Assembly: GCF_000421645.1 (NCBI RefSeq)
Contig: NZ_ATXK01000013.1
Location: 1 to 64,000, forward strand
DNA from: Aurantimonas coralicida DSM 14790
Lineage (GTDB): Bacteria > Pseudomonadota > Alphaproteobacteria > Rhizobiales > Rhizobiaceae
Length of the DNA stretch: 64,000 bases
Direction of reading: 5' to 3'
Shown here: positions 7,627-16,354 of the stretch, in pieces
How the letters are laid out: each line of letters opens with the position of its first letter
Numbering within the stretch: the stretch's first letter is position 1
Position numbers and translations under genes: made by a program
The notes under the pieces: generated by a model
Database searches by the model: none
What the model was told of the DNA's origin: nothing
The model's input: the letters and a program-made list of their open reading frames with translations, nothing else

Positions 7627-10600
7627 ATGGTCGAAACCGTCATCAACGAAAACACCCGCGTCATCCATGCCTCCGACGTGACGGTCGTAAGCAAAGCGTT
7701 CGAAGGCCCGGGCGGCATGCGCCGAGGTCGGCGCTCGGCTTTCGATATCGAGGCGCAGGCCGATCCGGAAGCGACCGATGCGCTACTTGATGCGCTGGAA
7801 GGTGACGATGCGGTAACGATCGCGGACGATTTCGACATCGTTCCAGTGGAAGCACCAGACGCGCCGAGCGGACGCCCTCGCAGGAGTACCGCGCCGGAGC
7901 CAAAAGATACCAAAGTCGAGATCGAGGTCGGCGATGACGAGTCCGCGGCGCTGCTTCTGGAGAGCGACGGCGTTTATGCTTGGAAGTTGCCGCGTGAGGT
8001 CCCAGTTCGCCGAAGGGGCGGCGAGGCGCCCGGCAAGACGCTGGTCTTCACGATCGACGTCGCCAGCGCAGAGGATGGCGGCGAAATGCGAAGTCGCCGC
8101 GGGTTGGGCGACTGGTTCGCCGGCAAGATCACGGATCCGATCCGTGCAATTGTTGTCAAGTTCGCGGCGCGCAGGACTATCGGCGTGGCCGAGCGTTCGT
8201 TGGAGCGTAATGTCAGGCCCGGACTGATCGTAATACGCGACTACAATATCAATGACTGGCGGGTCGGTGACAGGCCGCCGCAGGTCAGCCTTCCGGTCGG
8301 CGAGCCGGCGCGCATACTGTTGATGATCCACGGCACGTTTTCGAGCACCGTCGGCAGCTTCGGCGCACTGTCCGCGACTGAGGGCGGTCGGGCGTTCCTC
8401 GGCTCGGCCTTTGTGCATTATGACGCCGTTATCGCCTTCGACCATCGGACGCTGAGCGAGTCCCCGCAGGAAAATGCCGCCGCGATTATGGAAGCGCTTG
8501 CCGGGCTGTCCATTGCCCCCGAGAGTACCGTCGACATGATCGGCTTTTCACGTGGCGGTTTGGTCACGCGTGTGCTTGTGGAGAAAATGCTCCGCAAGGT
8601 CGGGTCGCCGCTGACGCCGAGGAATGCAGTCTTCGTCGGCTGCACCAATGGCGGTACGGCGTTGGCTAACCCCGAGAACTGGAAGGCCCTTCTCGACATC
8701 TTCACCAATCTGTCGGTCGCGGCCGGCAAGGGGCTGAGCTATCTCGGTGCCGGTACTTCCGGAACGATCATATCTGAAAGCCTGAAGACGCTAAGCGGCT
8801 TTGTACAGGCGATCGTCGACACCGCCATCACCGAGGAGATGGTGCCGGGCATCGCGGCTATGGCTCCGTCCAGTCAGCTAGTGTCCGAACTCAACGATCC
8901 CGGACGTGCTGCCGATACGGCAGAGATTTCCTATTTCGCGTTGGGCTCCAATTTCGAACCGCGGCTCTTCAATTCAGACCAGCGGACGGCGCTTTCGAAG
9001 AGACTCCTGGGCGCACTTGCCGATTTCGGCGTCGACACGTTGATGCAGCAAAAAAACGATCTCGTCGTCGACATCGCGGCAATGACGAAGTTTGGCGTCG
9101 ATACTTCGCGTTTGAAGGACAAGTTGTTCTGGGATCGCAACGCGATTATCTACCATACCAACTATTTCGCGCAGAACGATGTTGGTGAACTATTGTCGAA
9201 ATGGCTGATCGAGCGCAATGCGGGTGAGATCGCAGAGGCCGAGAAGCCGACCATCGTGATTGACGCGGGTATGCGTGCGCAGGAAGCCCTCGGAAGGATG
9301 GAAATTGCGGGGATCGACCTCTCGCAGACGGTCGTAGTCAGCCGACTGCACTATGGCGATTACGTCTTCCGTGCGGGCGACATAATAGAGAAGTTGCGTC
9401 GCGCTGATGCCGGTATGGATCTGATTGAGGCGCTCGACCTGCATGAAGGTCAAGTCGCCTCCCGTCGGCGACGTTCAGAAAACAAGCCGCTCGAGTTCCC
9501 GCCAACGGGCGAAATCGTCACTGACGACGAGTCCGACAATATAATTGCTGTGACCCCGTCGCTGATGCCGCCGCCAAGCGAAGCCAACGAGTTTCCGGCG
9601 ACATCTGCGCAAGCGTCAACCGCGCCGCCTCTGGAGGAGGCGGAAGTGTACGGGGGGGTGGAATTTGCGGCGCGGGCGCGAATGAACCGGTGGACCAGCG
9701 GTCCGAGTCGGTATGGGCGCCGATCTTTGCGGACGCCTGCATCGGAGACGTTTGCTGAAACCGAGACCGAGCAGGCGGAGTGCAACTTCGCCGCCGAGAT
9801 GGACCGCACGGTTCCGCTGGAGAAGCCGGCCGAATTGACTGTAACCATCTCGCGCGAGGAGATCGTAATCGCTGAAGGCAAGGCGGGCGCTCAAGCGAAG
9901 AAGACGGTTGCAACTGCAGACCCTATCAACATCGTTGTACAGCCGATCACCAATTGTTCCATGGTCGGTGATGGCCGCACCGAAATCGTCGTACCGAAGC
10001 CTGGCGAGCCGGAAGTCTACGTCTTTGAAGTTAAAGGCAAGCAGGCAGGCCCTGCGGAAATCTGGGTGGACGCCATGCAAGGGCGAAGAAGGCTCGCCCG
10101 GTTCGTACTTCAGCCGGAATTCGTTGCGTCGGGCAAGATCACGGCGGCGGCCGCCGTCGACACTGCGCAGGAGGATCCTCCGTTGGTCCGGTTGCGCATC
10201 CTCGATTCATCCGATGGCGATGGGGGACGCGATCTCACCTACCTGATCGAATCGGAGGATCTCGAGTTCCGTGACCAGGCCAGCCAAACAATTTCGTCAC
10301 AGCAGCGCACTGCCTATCTCGACGGGCTGTTCCAGAAGCTGGAGGGAGCCTGGGGGTCGGGAATTAATTACAACCATTTCTTTGACGATCTCACCGACAA
10401 CGGGTCCTACCTCTACAATGCCATTGTACCCGAGAAGATCCGCAGATTGGTGTGGGAGCATCGCGACAAGATCGGATCGATCGAAGTAGTGTCTGAGGAA
10501 CCTTTCATCCCTTGGGAACTACTCTACGTCTCCGACCCACAAGATAGAGGTATCGGCGCAGGCACCCGTTTCCTCGCTGAAATGGGGCTGGTGCGCTGGG

Positions 10601-11268
10601 TCGCAAGCAGCTTCCCGCCGGCCAATCTCCGCGTGCGCTCCGGCCACGCCTGCCACATCGTACCCGATTACTCGTCGCCAGCAGGCCGGCTTGAAGGCGC
10701 AGAGCTTGAGCGTACAATGATGGCTAGTTTGTTCGCCAGCCGTAGTATCGCAGCGAATAGAAGCTCGATACTTGCTGAGATGAAGGCCGAAAGCGATGTC
10801 GATCTTTACCATTTCGCGTGCCACGGTTCTGCCGGGCAGGACAACATCTGGAACGCCGGCCTTCTCCTCTCCGCATCGACCGACCCAGAAACACGGGAGA
10901 AGATCGAAAGCCGGCTGACTGTCCAGAACATTGAGGCGCGGGCCGACCTGTTCAGGCCAGCCGGCGCCCGGCCGATCGTCTTTCTCAATGCCTGCCAGGC
11001 CGGCAATACCGGTGCCACTTTTTCCGGGTCTGGCGGCATGGCAAAGGCCTTTATCGAAAAGGGGGCCGGGTTGTTCGTGGGCGCATTGTGGTCGGTAGGT
11101 GACCAGACGGCACTGTCCTTTGCGCGGACCTTCTACGAAAGCCTTGCGAGTGGCAGGACTGTTGCCGCGGCCACACGGGAGGCGCGGCGAAAAGCGAAGG
11201 CCGACGCCGAGCCGACATGGCTTGCTTACACGGTCTATGGACATCCATATGCACGTTTGAGTCCATGA
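7627..11268 (+). CDS. alpha/beta-hydrolase-CHAT (caspase-like) protease fusion, 1213 aa
   Basis: This is a large two-enzyme protein. Residues about 228-530 form a lipase-like alpha/beta-hydrolase. The oxyanion-type MIHGTFSS has His235, and the nucleophile elbow GFSRGG lies at 306-311 with Ser308. An acidic, low-complexity linker follows (about 590-730), then a beta-rich Ig-like stretch (about 735-840). The C-terminal CHAT domain is a caspase-fold peptidase with His1066 (HFACHG) and Cys1123 (NACQAG), then GALWSVGD and WLAYTVYG typical of CHAT C-termini. GGAGGAAG precedes the ATG. No signal peptide is present, so it acts in the cytoplasm or at the membrane. CHAT proteases are known effectors in bacterial conflict systems. 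Here the substrate and trigger are unknown, and the peptidoglycan-binding neighbour is a plausible partner or target. Confidence 0.85.
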   Translation: MVETVINENTRVIHASDVTVVSKAFEGPGGMRRGRRSAFDIEAQADPEATDALLDALEGDDAVTIADDFDIVPVEAPDAPSGRPRRSTAPEPKDTKVEIEVGDDESAALLLESDGVYAWKLPREVPVRRRGGEAPGKTLVFTIDVASAEDGGEMRSRRGLGDWFAGKITDPIRAIVVKFAARRTIGVAERSLERNVRPGLIVIRDYNINDWRVGDRPPQVSLPVGEPARILLMIHGTFSSTVGSFGALSATEGGRAFLGSAFVHYDAVIAFDHRTLSESPQENAAAIMEALAGLSIAPESTVDMIGFSRGGLVTRVLVEKMLRKVGSPLTPRNAVFVGCTNGGTALANPENWKALLDIFTNLSVAAGKGLSYLGAGTSGTIISESLKTLSGFVQAIVDTAITEEMVPGIAAMAPSSQLVSELNDPGRAADTAEISYFALGSNFEPRLFNSDQRTALSKRLLGALADFGVDTLMQQKNDLVVDIAAMTKFGVDTSRLKDKLFWDRNAIIYHTNYFAQNDVGELLSKWLIERNAGEIAEAEKPTIVIDAGMRAQEALGRMEIAGIDLSQTVVVSRLHYGDYVFRAGDIIEKLRRADAGMDLIEALDLHEGQVASRRRRSENKPLEFPPTGEIVTDDESDNIIAVTPSLMPPPSEANEFPATSAQASTAPPLEEAEVYGGVEFAARARMNRWTSGPSRYGRRSLRTPASETFAETETEQAECNFAAEMDRTVPLEKPAELTVTISREEIVIAEGKAGAQAKKTVATADPINIVVQPITNCSMVGDGRTEIVVPKPGEPEVYVFEVKGKQAGPAEIWVDAMQGRRRLARFVLQPEFVASGKITAAAAVDTAQEDPPLVRLRILDSSDGDGGRDLTYLIESEDLEFRDQASQTISSQQRTAYLDGLFQKLEGAWGSGINYNHFFDDLTDNGSYLYNAIVPEKIRRLVWEHRDKIGSIEVVSEEPFIPWELLYVSDPQDRGIGAGTRFLAEMGLVRWVASSFPPANLRVRSGHACHIVPDYSSPAGRLEGAELERTMMASLFASRSIAANRSSILAEMKAESDVDLYHFACHGSAGQDNIWNAGLLLSASTDPETREKIESRLTVQNIEARADLFRPAGARPIVFLNACQAGNTGATFSGSGGMAKAFIEKGAGLFVGALWSVGDQTALSFARTFYESLASGRTVAAATREARRKAKADAEPTWLAYTVYGHPYARLSP

Positions 11269-11643
11269 AGTAATTTCCCAAGAGAACGCCCGGTAGCCCC
11301 GCCAAGCCACGCTTCGGTTCCGATACGGATCGTTGCGACAAACGCGTAGTATTCCGGGTCGAAAAGCTTGATAGAGGTCAGGGATACATTGGCGCGTCAT
11401 TCGGAGACGATCGCGACTCGAATATATGCCGCTCTCCTTGCCAACGCGCCGGCTCGCAGAGTCCATAGCGGCATGGAAAGCGGCGATTGCAGAGCTATTG
11501 AAAGATGAACTGATTGATCTTGTGCAATTGCGGCCCCGGGGAAGGGTACGCGGTGGGCAACGGACATTGCTGTCGAAGGCATCCACTACTGGCGGCCAGG
11601 TTCTGTCGCCCGAATTTTCAGCGCAAGGGCTCGTTGAAGCTCT
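11269..11643. other. intergenic stretch at the island-chromosome boundary
   Basis: I see no supportable gene, tRNA or attachment-site repeat here. A short frame at 11426-11692 has a plausible helical start (LAESIAAWKAAIAELLKDEL) but turns into composition-biased sequence and runs antisense into the LysR gene. I treat it at most as a decayed remnant. Composition shifts across this stretch from the patchy island to the uniformly GC-rich catabolic region, so one boundary of the accessory segment probably lies here. Confidence 0.5.
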
Positions 11644-12552
11644 TCATCCACCCGTGGTTTCGGCGGCGAGGCGGGCGCTGGTTTCGGCGTGATCGCAGAA
11701 GGCGGCGAGGATGGGGGAGGTGTCGCTGGCCCGCCAGCCGAGGCAGACCTGTACCGTGGGCGGTGTATCGGCGATCTCCACGTAAGCGACGCCCGGAATG
11801 TTCAGGCTGCGCGCGACCTCCGGCACGATCGCCGCGCCCATGCCGGCGCTGACGAGGCCGATCATCGTGTGGATCTGGGTGGCATATTGCTCGACCCGCG
11901 GGACGAAGCCGGCCTTTTCGCACATGCCGATGATGCGGGCGTAGAAGAGCGGGCTTTTGCGCTGGGTGAAGAGAATGAACCCGTCCTCTGAGAGGTCGCG
12001 CAGGTGCAGCCGGTCGGTGGCGACGAGTCGATGGTCGTGGGGCAGGGCCACCACGAAGCGCTCCTCGCGCAAGGGCCGGGCGCGCAGGCTGGGATCCGAG
12101 ATCGGCGGACGCAGGATGCCGACGTCGATCTGGCCGTCGCGCAGCGCCGCCAGCTGCTCCTGGATGGTCATCTCGAACAGTTCGAGATCGACCCGCGGAA
12201 AGGCCAGGCGGAACCGGCGCAGGACGAGCGGCGTCACGCCATAGGTAGAGGAATGGATGAACCCCACGGACAGGCGGCCTTCCTGCCCCGCCTCGACCCG
12301 CCGCACCTCCTTGGCCGCCTGCTCGAGATCCGCCAGGATCCGGTAGGAGCGCTCCAGGAACATCCGGCCGGCCGGGGTGAGGGTCACGATGCGCTGGTTG
12401 CGGTTGAGCAAGGTCGCCTGCAGCCGCTCCTCGAGCTGCTGGATCTGCCGGGTCAGGGCCGGCTGGGCAATGTGCAGGCGGCGGGCGGCGCGGCCGAAAT
12501 GCAGCTCCTCGGCGACGCAGACAAAGGACCGGAGCAGGCGCGTCTCGACCAT
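11644..12552 (-). CDS. LysR-family transcriptional regulator
   Basis: This is a DNA-binding regulator of 302 residues. The N-terminal winged HTH spans about residues 19-38 (FGRAARRLHIAQPALTRQIQ), followed by the linker helix (LEQAAKEVRRVEAG). A periplasmic-binding-like effector domain follows, with the usual strand patterns (LSVGFIHSS, IDVGILRPP, GMGAAIVPE). The ATG at 12552 is chosen because the HTH begins right after it. The open frame continues upstream only as antisense of the next gene. It is divergent from the RraA-type aldolase and TctCBA genes, with a T-N11-A palindrome between them. It therefore probably activates that operon in response to the transported carboxylate. Confidence 0.92.
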   Translation of the reverse strand: MVETRLLRSFVCVAEELHFGRAARRLHIAQPALTRQIQQLEERLQATLLNRNQRIVTLTPAGRMFLERSYRILADLEQAAKEVRRVEAGQEGRLSVGFIHSSTYGVTPLVLRRFRLAFPRVDLELFEMTIQEQLAALRDGQIDVGILRPPISDPSLRARPLREERFVVALPHDHRLVATDRLHLRDLSEDGFILFTQRKSPLFYARIIGMCEKAGFVPRVEQYATQIHTMIGLVSAGMGAAIVPEVARSLNIPGVAYVEIADTPPTVQVCLGWRASDTSPILAAFCDHAETSARLAAETTGG

Positions 12553-12572
12553 CAGTGATGCCCTGTCGCTAT

Positions 12573-12591
12573 CATTGAAGTGCCAACAATG
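12573..12591. promoter_or_regulatory. T-N11-A palindrome, candidate LysR box
   Basis: CATTG, nine bases, then CAATG form a perfect inverted repeat that contains the T-N11-A pattern of LysR binding sites. It lies in the 75-base gap between the divergent LysR (start 12552) and aldolase genes. That is the standard place for a LysR activator and autorepressor site. Confidence 0.5.
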
Positions 12592-12630
12592 TATTGGACG
12601 GAATGACCGGCCTCGGTCAAGCTCCCCGTG

Positions 12631-13329
12631 ATGAAGAGCGGCAGGGAGGCCGGAGTGGCAGCAGGATTTCGTGTGCTGGACGGGCACGTGCGCAGTGACC
12701 GATCGCTGGTGGAGGCGTTCGCGCAGATTCCGTCGGCGATCATCAGCGACAATCTGAACCGCATGGTCGCCGCCGGACCGTCGGTGCGTCCGATGCACAA
12801 GGGTGGCACGCTGGCCGGCACGGCGCTGACCGTGAAGACCCGGCCCGGCGACAATCTGATGATTCACAAGGCGGCCGACATCGCCCAGCCCGGCGACGTG
12901 ATCGTCGTCGATGCGGGCGGCGACCTCACCAACGCGCTGATCGGCGAACTGATCATCAGCCATGCCCGCTCGCGCGGGGTCGTCGGCTTCGTCGTCAACG
13001 GCGCGGTGCGCGACATGGACGTGATCGCGGTCGACGACTATCCGGTCTATGGCGCCGGCGTCAGCCATCGCGGCCCCTACAAGGACGGCCCGGGCGAGGT
13101 AAACGTGCCGATCGCGCTGGACGGCATGGTGATCGCGCCGGGCGACATCGTCATCGGCGATCTCGACGGCGTCGTGTGCATTCCCCGCGAGGAGGCGGAG
13201 AGCGTGCTGGCGGCGTCGCGGGCGCAGCAGGAGAAGGAAGCCGGCATCCAGGCGGCCATTGCGGGCGCCGGATGGGATCGCGCCTGGGTGGACGAGATTC
13301 TGAAGGCCAAGGGCTGCGAAGGCGTGTGA
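12631..13329 (+). CDS. RraA-family aldolase/decarboxylase (HMG aldolase-like)
   Basis: This is a member of the RraA / 4-hydroxy-4-methyl-2-oxoglutarate aldolase family. Such metal-dependent enzymes split or decarboxylate branched 2-keto acids or oxaloacetate to give pyruvate. The catalytic signature G-E-L (105-107) followed about 20 residues later by R127-D128 (NGAVRD) is present, as is the VIVVDAGGD strand. The start is uncertain: GTG at 12628 and ATG at 12631 lack a good ribosome site. A GTG at 12655 has AGGGAGGC just upstream and would drop eight residues. It is the first gene of a run continuing with a tricarboxylate transporter and two dehydrogenases. A carbon-carbon cleavage step on the imported acid or its oxidation product is the likely role. 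Confidence 0.85.
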   Translation: MKSGREAGVAAGFRVLDGHVRSDRSLVEAFAQIPSAIISDNLNRMVAAGPSVRPMHKGGTLAGTALTVKTRPGDNLMIHKAADIAQPGDVIVVDAGGDLTNALIGELIISHARSRGVVGFVVNGAVRDMDVIAVDDYPVYGAGVSHRGPYKDGPGEVNVPIALDGMVIAPGDIVIGDLDGVVCIPREEAESVLAASRAQQEKEAGIQAAIAGAGWDRAWVDEILKAKGCEGV

Positions 13330-13394
13330 GGAGGGACGGGGCGCCGTCCGCGGCGGCCCGTCGGAAGACCAATCAACACAAGAGGGAGGACATC

Positions 13395-14357
13395 ATGAAA
13401 TTCGTCAAGACGATTGCCGTCACCATGGGGCTCGTCGCCGCCGCGGTGGCGTCGCCGGCCAGCGCCGAATGGAAGCCGGAGCGCCCGATCGAGATCATCG
13501 TCGGCTTCGCGCCCGGCGGCGGCACCGACCAGACGGCGCGCCTGATCGCCTCGGCCGCGCAGGAATTCTTCCCCGTGCCGCTGGTGGTGGTGAACCGTCC
13601 GGGCGCATCCGGCACGCTGGCCGCTGAGACCGTCGCCAAGGCCGAGCCCGACGGCTACACGCTGCTCGTCGCCGGCGGCAGCGAGAGCACCTCGGTGCCC
13701 AACCATCGCGAGATTTCCTACAGCCTCGACGATTTCCGCGGCATCCTGCGGGTCAATCGCGAGCACATGGTGATCGTCACCAAGAAGGGCAGCGAACTCG
13801 ACAGCGTCGAGGCGGTGGTCGAGGCGGCCAAGGCCGATCCGGGCAAGCTGGCCTATGCCTCCTCCGGTCCTGCCGGCATCCTGCATTCGGCCTTCCTGGT
13901 GTTCGAGAAGGAAGCCGGCATCCAGATCCAGCACGTGCCCTATCAGGGCGGCGCGCCGGCTCTTGCGGCCCTGCTCGGCGGTCATGTCGACATGGCGATC
14001 ATCACGCCGGGTGATGCCGCGGCACAGGTCGAGGCCGGCAATGTCAACGCCATCGCCACGACCTCGGACCGGGCCGAGCAGCTGCCCGACGTGCCGTCGC
14101 TGACCGAACTCGGCTACGACGTCGATCTGGAGAACATGAAGGGGCTCGTCGCACCGGCCGGCATTCCGGACGAGGTGGCCGAATATCTGCAGGACCGCTT
14201 CACCAAGGCGATCGAATCCGAAACCTTCAAGACCTTGGCCGAGCGCGGCAACATCACGCCGGGCTATCTCAGCGGCGCCGATTTCGAAAAGGCGATGCGC
14301 GACATGTCGGATTCCATCGCCAACGCCATGGGCGACACCCCGAAGACCGCGCAATGA
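13395..14357 (+). CDS. TTT-family (Bug/TctC) periplasmic carboxylate-binding protein
   Basis: This is the solute receptor of a tripartite tricarboxylate transporter, 320 residues. A signal peptide with cleavage after Ala24 (SPASA) is followed by the Bug-family hallmarks ERPIEIIVGFAPGGGTDQTAR, NRPGASGTLAAE and DGYTLLV. Later conserved parts are VPYQGGAPALAALLGGHVD and LAERGN near the C-terminus. AGGGAGGA precedes the ATG. The stop overlaps the TctB start by four bases (ATGA), so the CBA genes are translationally coupled. The ligand cannot be read from sequence. The neighbouring tcuAB genes make citrate, tricarballylate or a related acid plausible. Confidence 0.93.
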   Translation: MKFVKTIAVTMGLVAAAVASPASAEWKPERPIEIIVGFAPGGGTDQTARLIASAAQEFFPVPLVVVNRPGASGTLAAETVAKAEPDGYTLLVAGGSESTSVPNHREISYSLDDFRGILRVNREHMVIVTKKGSELDSVEAVVEAAKADPGKLAYASSGPAGILHSAFLVFEKEAGIQIQHVPYQGGAPALAALLGGHVDMAIITPGDAAAQVEAGNVNAIATTSDRAEQLPDVPSLTELGYDVDLENMKGLVAPAGIPDEVAEYLQDRFTKAIESETFKTLAERGNITPGYLSGADFEKAMRDMSDSIANAMGDTPKTAQ

Positions 14358-14818
14358 CAGCCACGCGGGTTGTCGCCATCGTCTGCGGCCTGGCCTCGGT
14401 CTACTTCCTGGCGATCCTCGTCCCGGAAGTGGGAGCCAGCGCGGCGGCGATGGGCACCGGCGATTTCTACTCGGTGGGGCCAACGGCCCTGCCGAACTTC
14501 GCCGGGGCGGTGACGCTGCTTCTGAGCGTCGGCGTCTTCGCCACCAGCGGGCCGGCCGCGGTCGATGGCGACCGCCGCTTCGGCCGCGGGCTCGGCGCCG
14601 GCCTCGTCTTCACCGTCATGCTGGTGGTCTACGCCCTCGCCATGCCGTCGATCGGCTTCCTGGCCGCCTCGGTGCTGTTCATGGTGGCGGTGTTCCTCGT
14701 CTGCCGCCCCGCCAGCTGGCTCATCGCCCTGATCCTGACGCTCGCCGTCCCGGTGCTGGTCGACCAGGTGCTGCGCAAGCTCTTCCTGATCCCGCTGCCG
14801 TCCGGGGCGTGGTTCTAA
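14354..14818 (+). CDS. TTT-family small membrane subunit (TctB-like)
   Basis: This is the small membrane component of the tripartite tricarboxylate transporter, 154 residues with four predicted membrane segments. The first is at residues 4-24, and the last two are in the hydrophobic stretch from VFTVMLVVYALAMPSIGFL to the LIALILTLAVPVLVDQVL region. TctB proteins are poorly conserved in sequence. The call rests on size, topology and position between tctC and tctA. Its start overlaps the tctC stop, and 18 bases separate it from tctA. Confidence 0.88.
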   Translation: MTATRVVAIVCGLASVYFLAILVPEVGASAAAMGTGDFYSVGPTALPNFAGAVTLLLSVGVFATSGPAAVDGDRRFGRGLGAGLVFTVMLVVYALAMPSIGFLAASVLFMVAVFLVCRPASWLIALILTLAVPVLVDQVLRKLFLIPLPSGAWF

Positions 14819-14836
14819 CCACCCGAAGGGGTATCA

Positions 14837-16354
14837 ATGGACCCGTTGTTGCAGGCCTTCTGGGGCTTGATGGAGCCGGTCACCCTGCTCACCCTGTTCG
14901 TCTCGGTGGCGGTGGGCCTGATCATCGGCGCCATTCCCGGCCTCTCGGTCAATATCGCGGTGGCGCTGGCCGTGCCGCTGACCATCTTCATGCCCACGGA
15001 CCAGGCGCTGGTGACGCTGATCGGCCTTTACGGCGCCGGCATCTTCGGCGGCTCGATCTCGGCGATCCTTCTCAACGCGCCGGGCACCCCGGCATCCGCG
15101 GCGACCATCTTCGACGGCTATCCCATGGCCCAGCAGGGGCTGGCGACCAAGGCGCTGCGGATCTCGCTGATCGCCTCGGCCTTCGGCTCGATCTTCAGCA
15201 TCGTCCTGCTCGTGCTGCTGGCCCCGCAACTGGCGAATTTCGCCCTGCGTTTCGGCCCGGTGGAGATCGCCTCGCTGCTGTTCTTCACCTTCCTGATCAT
15301 CGGCATCCTGTCCGGCAACTCGCTGATGAAGGGGCTGCTGTCCGGCGCGATCGGCATGCTGCTGGCCACCGTCGGCACCGATCCCATGGTCGGCACGCCG
15401 CGTTTCACCTTCGGCTCGACGGCGCTGATGGACGGGCTGACCTATGTGCCGCTGCTGGTCGGCCTGTTCGCCGTGGCGGAAATCATCGAGGAGGCGACAC
15501 GCCGCTTCTCCCAGGGCGAACGCAAGTTCGATCTCGGCGACGAGGACCTTGCGGCCAACCGCCTGCGCTGGAGCGAGCTCAAGGGCATACTCATGCCCAT
15601 GACCCGCGCCTCGGCGATCGGCTCGGCCATCGGCATCATGCCGGGTATCGGCGCGACGATCGCGTCGTTCATGTCCTATGCCGACGCCAAGCGTTCGCTC
15701 AACAAGGACAACACCTTCGGCAAGGGCGACCCGCGCGGCGTCGCCGTCTCGGAAAGCGCCAACAATGCCGTCGTCGGCGCGACCTTCATCCCGACCCTGG
15801 CGCTGGGCGTGCCGGGCGACGCGGTCACCGCGATCCTGCTCGGGGCGCTCGTCCTGCAGGGCGTGACGCCCGGACCGCTGATCTTCATCACCTCGCCGGA
15901 CATCGTCTACACGATCTATTTCGCGCTGCTGTTCGCCACGCTCCTGATGGTCGCGATCGGCTATTTCGCCGTGCGGCCGCTGGCGATGACGCTGCGCATC
16001 CCGAAGATCTACCTGATGCCCTGCGTCGCGCTGGTGTGCGTCGCCGGCAGCTATGTCACCCGCAACAACGTCATGGACATCTACGTGATGCTGGGCGCGG
16101 GCATTCTCGGCTTCGTCTTCAACCGGACCGACATTCCCGTCGCGCCGCTGCTCATCACCTTCATCATCACGCCGCCCTTCGAACAGGCCCTGCGACAGGC
16201 GCTCACCCGGTCCCAGGGATCGTTCGAGCCGTTCCTGACCAACCCCGTCTCGCTGACCCTCGGCGTGGCGGCGCTTGCCCTGTTCGTCCTCGCCGCCCAC
16301 CGCAGCCGGCGGCAGGGCAGGGCGCAGCCAGTCGAAAGGACACAGACCCCATGA
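14837..16354 (+). CDS. TTT-family large membrane subunit (TctA-like permease)
   Basis: This is the main permease of the transporter, 505 residues with about 11-12 membrane spans. It shows the duplicated TctA signature: GAIPGLS at residues 31-37 and MPGIGATIASFMSYADAK near 265-282. It also carries the conserved NAPGTPASAATIFDGYPMA and LGVPGDAVTAILLGALVLQGVTPGP stretches. The inner-membrane subunit works with the TctC receptor and TctB to import a carboxylate by ion symport. The stop overlaps the next gene's start (ATGA at 16351), linking transport to the two dehydrogenases downstream. Confidence 0.95.
   Translation: MDPLLQAFWGLMEPVTLLTLFVSVAVGLIIGAIPGLSVNIAVALAVPLTIFMPTDQALVTLIGLYGAGIFGGSISAILLNAPGTPASAATIFDGYPMAQQGLATKALRISLIASAFGSIFSIVLLVLLAPQLANFALRFGPVEIASLLFFTFLIIGILSGNSLMKGLLSGAIGMLLATVGTDPMVGTPRFTFGSTALMDGLTYVPLLVGLFAVAEIIEEATRRFSQGERKFDLGDEDLAANRLRWSELKGILMPMTRASAIGSAIGIMPGIGATIASFMSYADAKRSLNKDNTFGKGDPRGVAVSESANNAVVGATFIPTLALGVPGDAVTAILLGALVLQGVTPGPLIFITSPDIVYTIYFALLFATLLMVAIGYFAVRPLAMTLRIPKIYLMPCVALVCVAGSYVTRNNVMDIYVMLGAGILGFVFNRTDIPVAPLLITFIITPPFEQALRQALTRSQGSFEPFLTNPVSLTLGVAALALFVLAAHRSRRQGRAQPVERTQTP

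Noticed and set aside
11426-11692. 88-codon open frame at the island boundary
   Set aside because: Only the first ~35 residues look protein-like. No domain is evident, and the end overlaps the LysR gene antisense.
14834-16300. 488-codon open frame antisense to TctA
   Set aside because: Its translation is charged and composition-biased, and it lies entirely within a well-supported permease gene.
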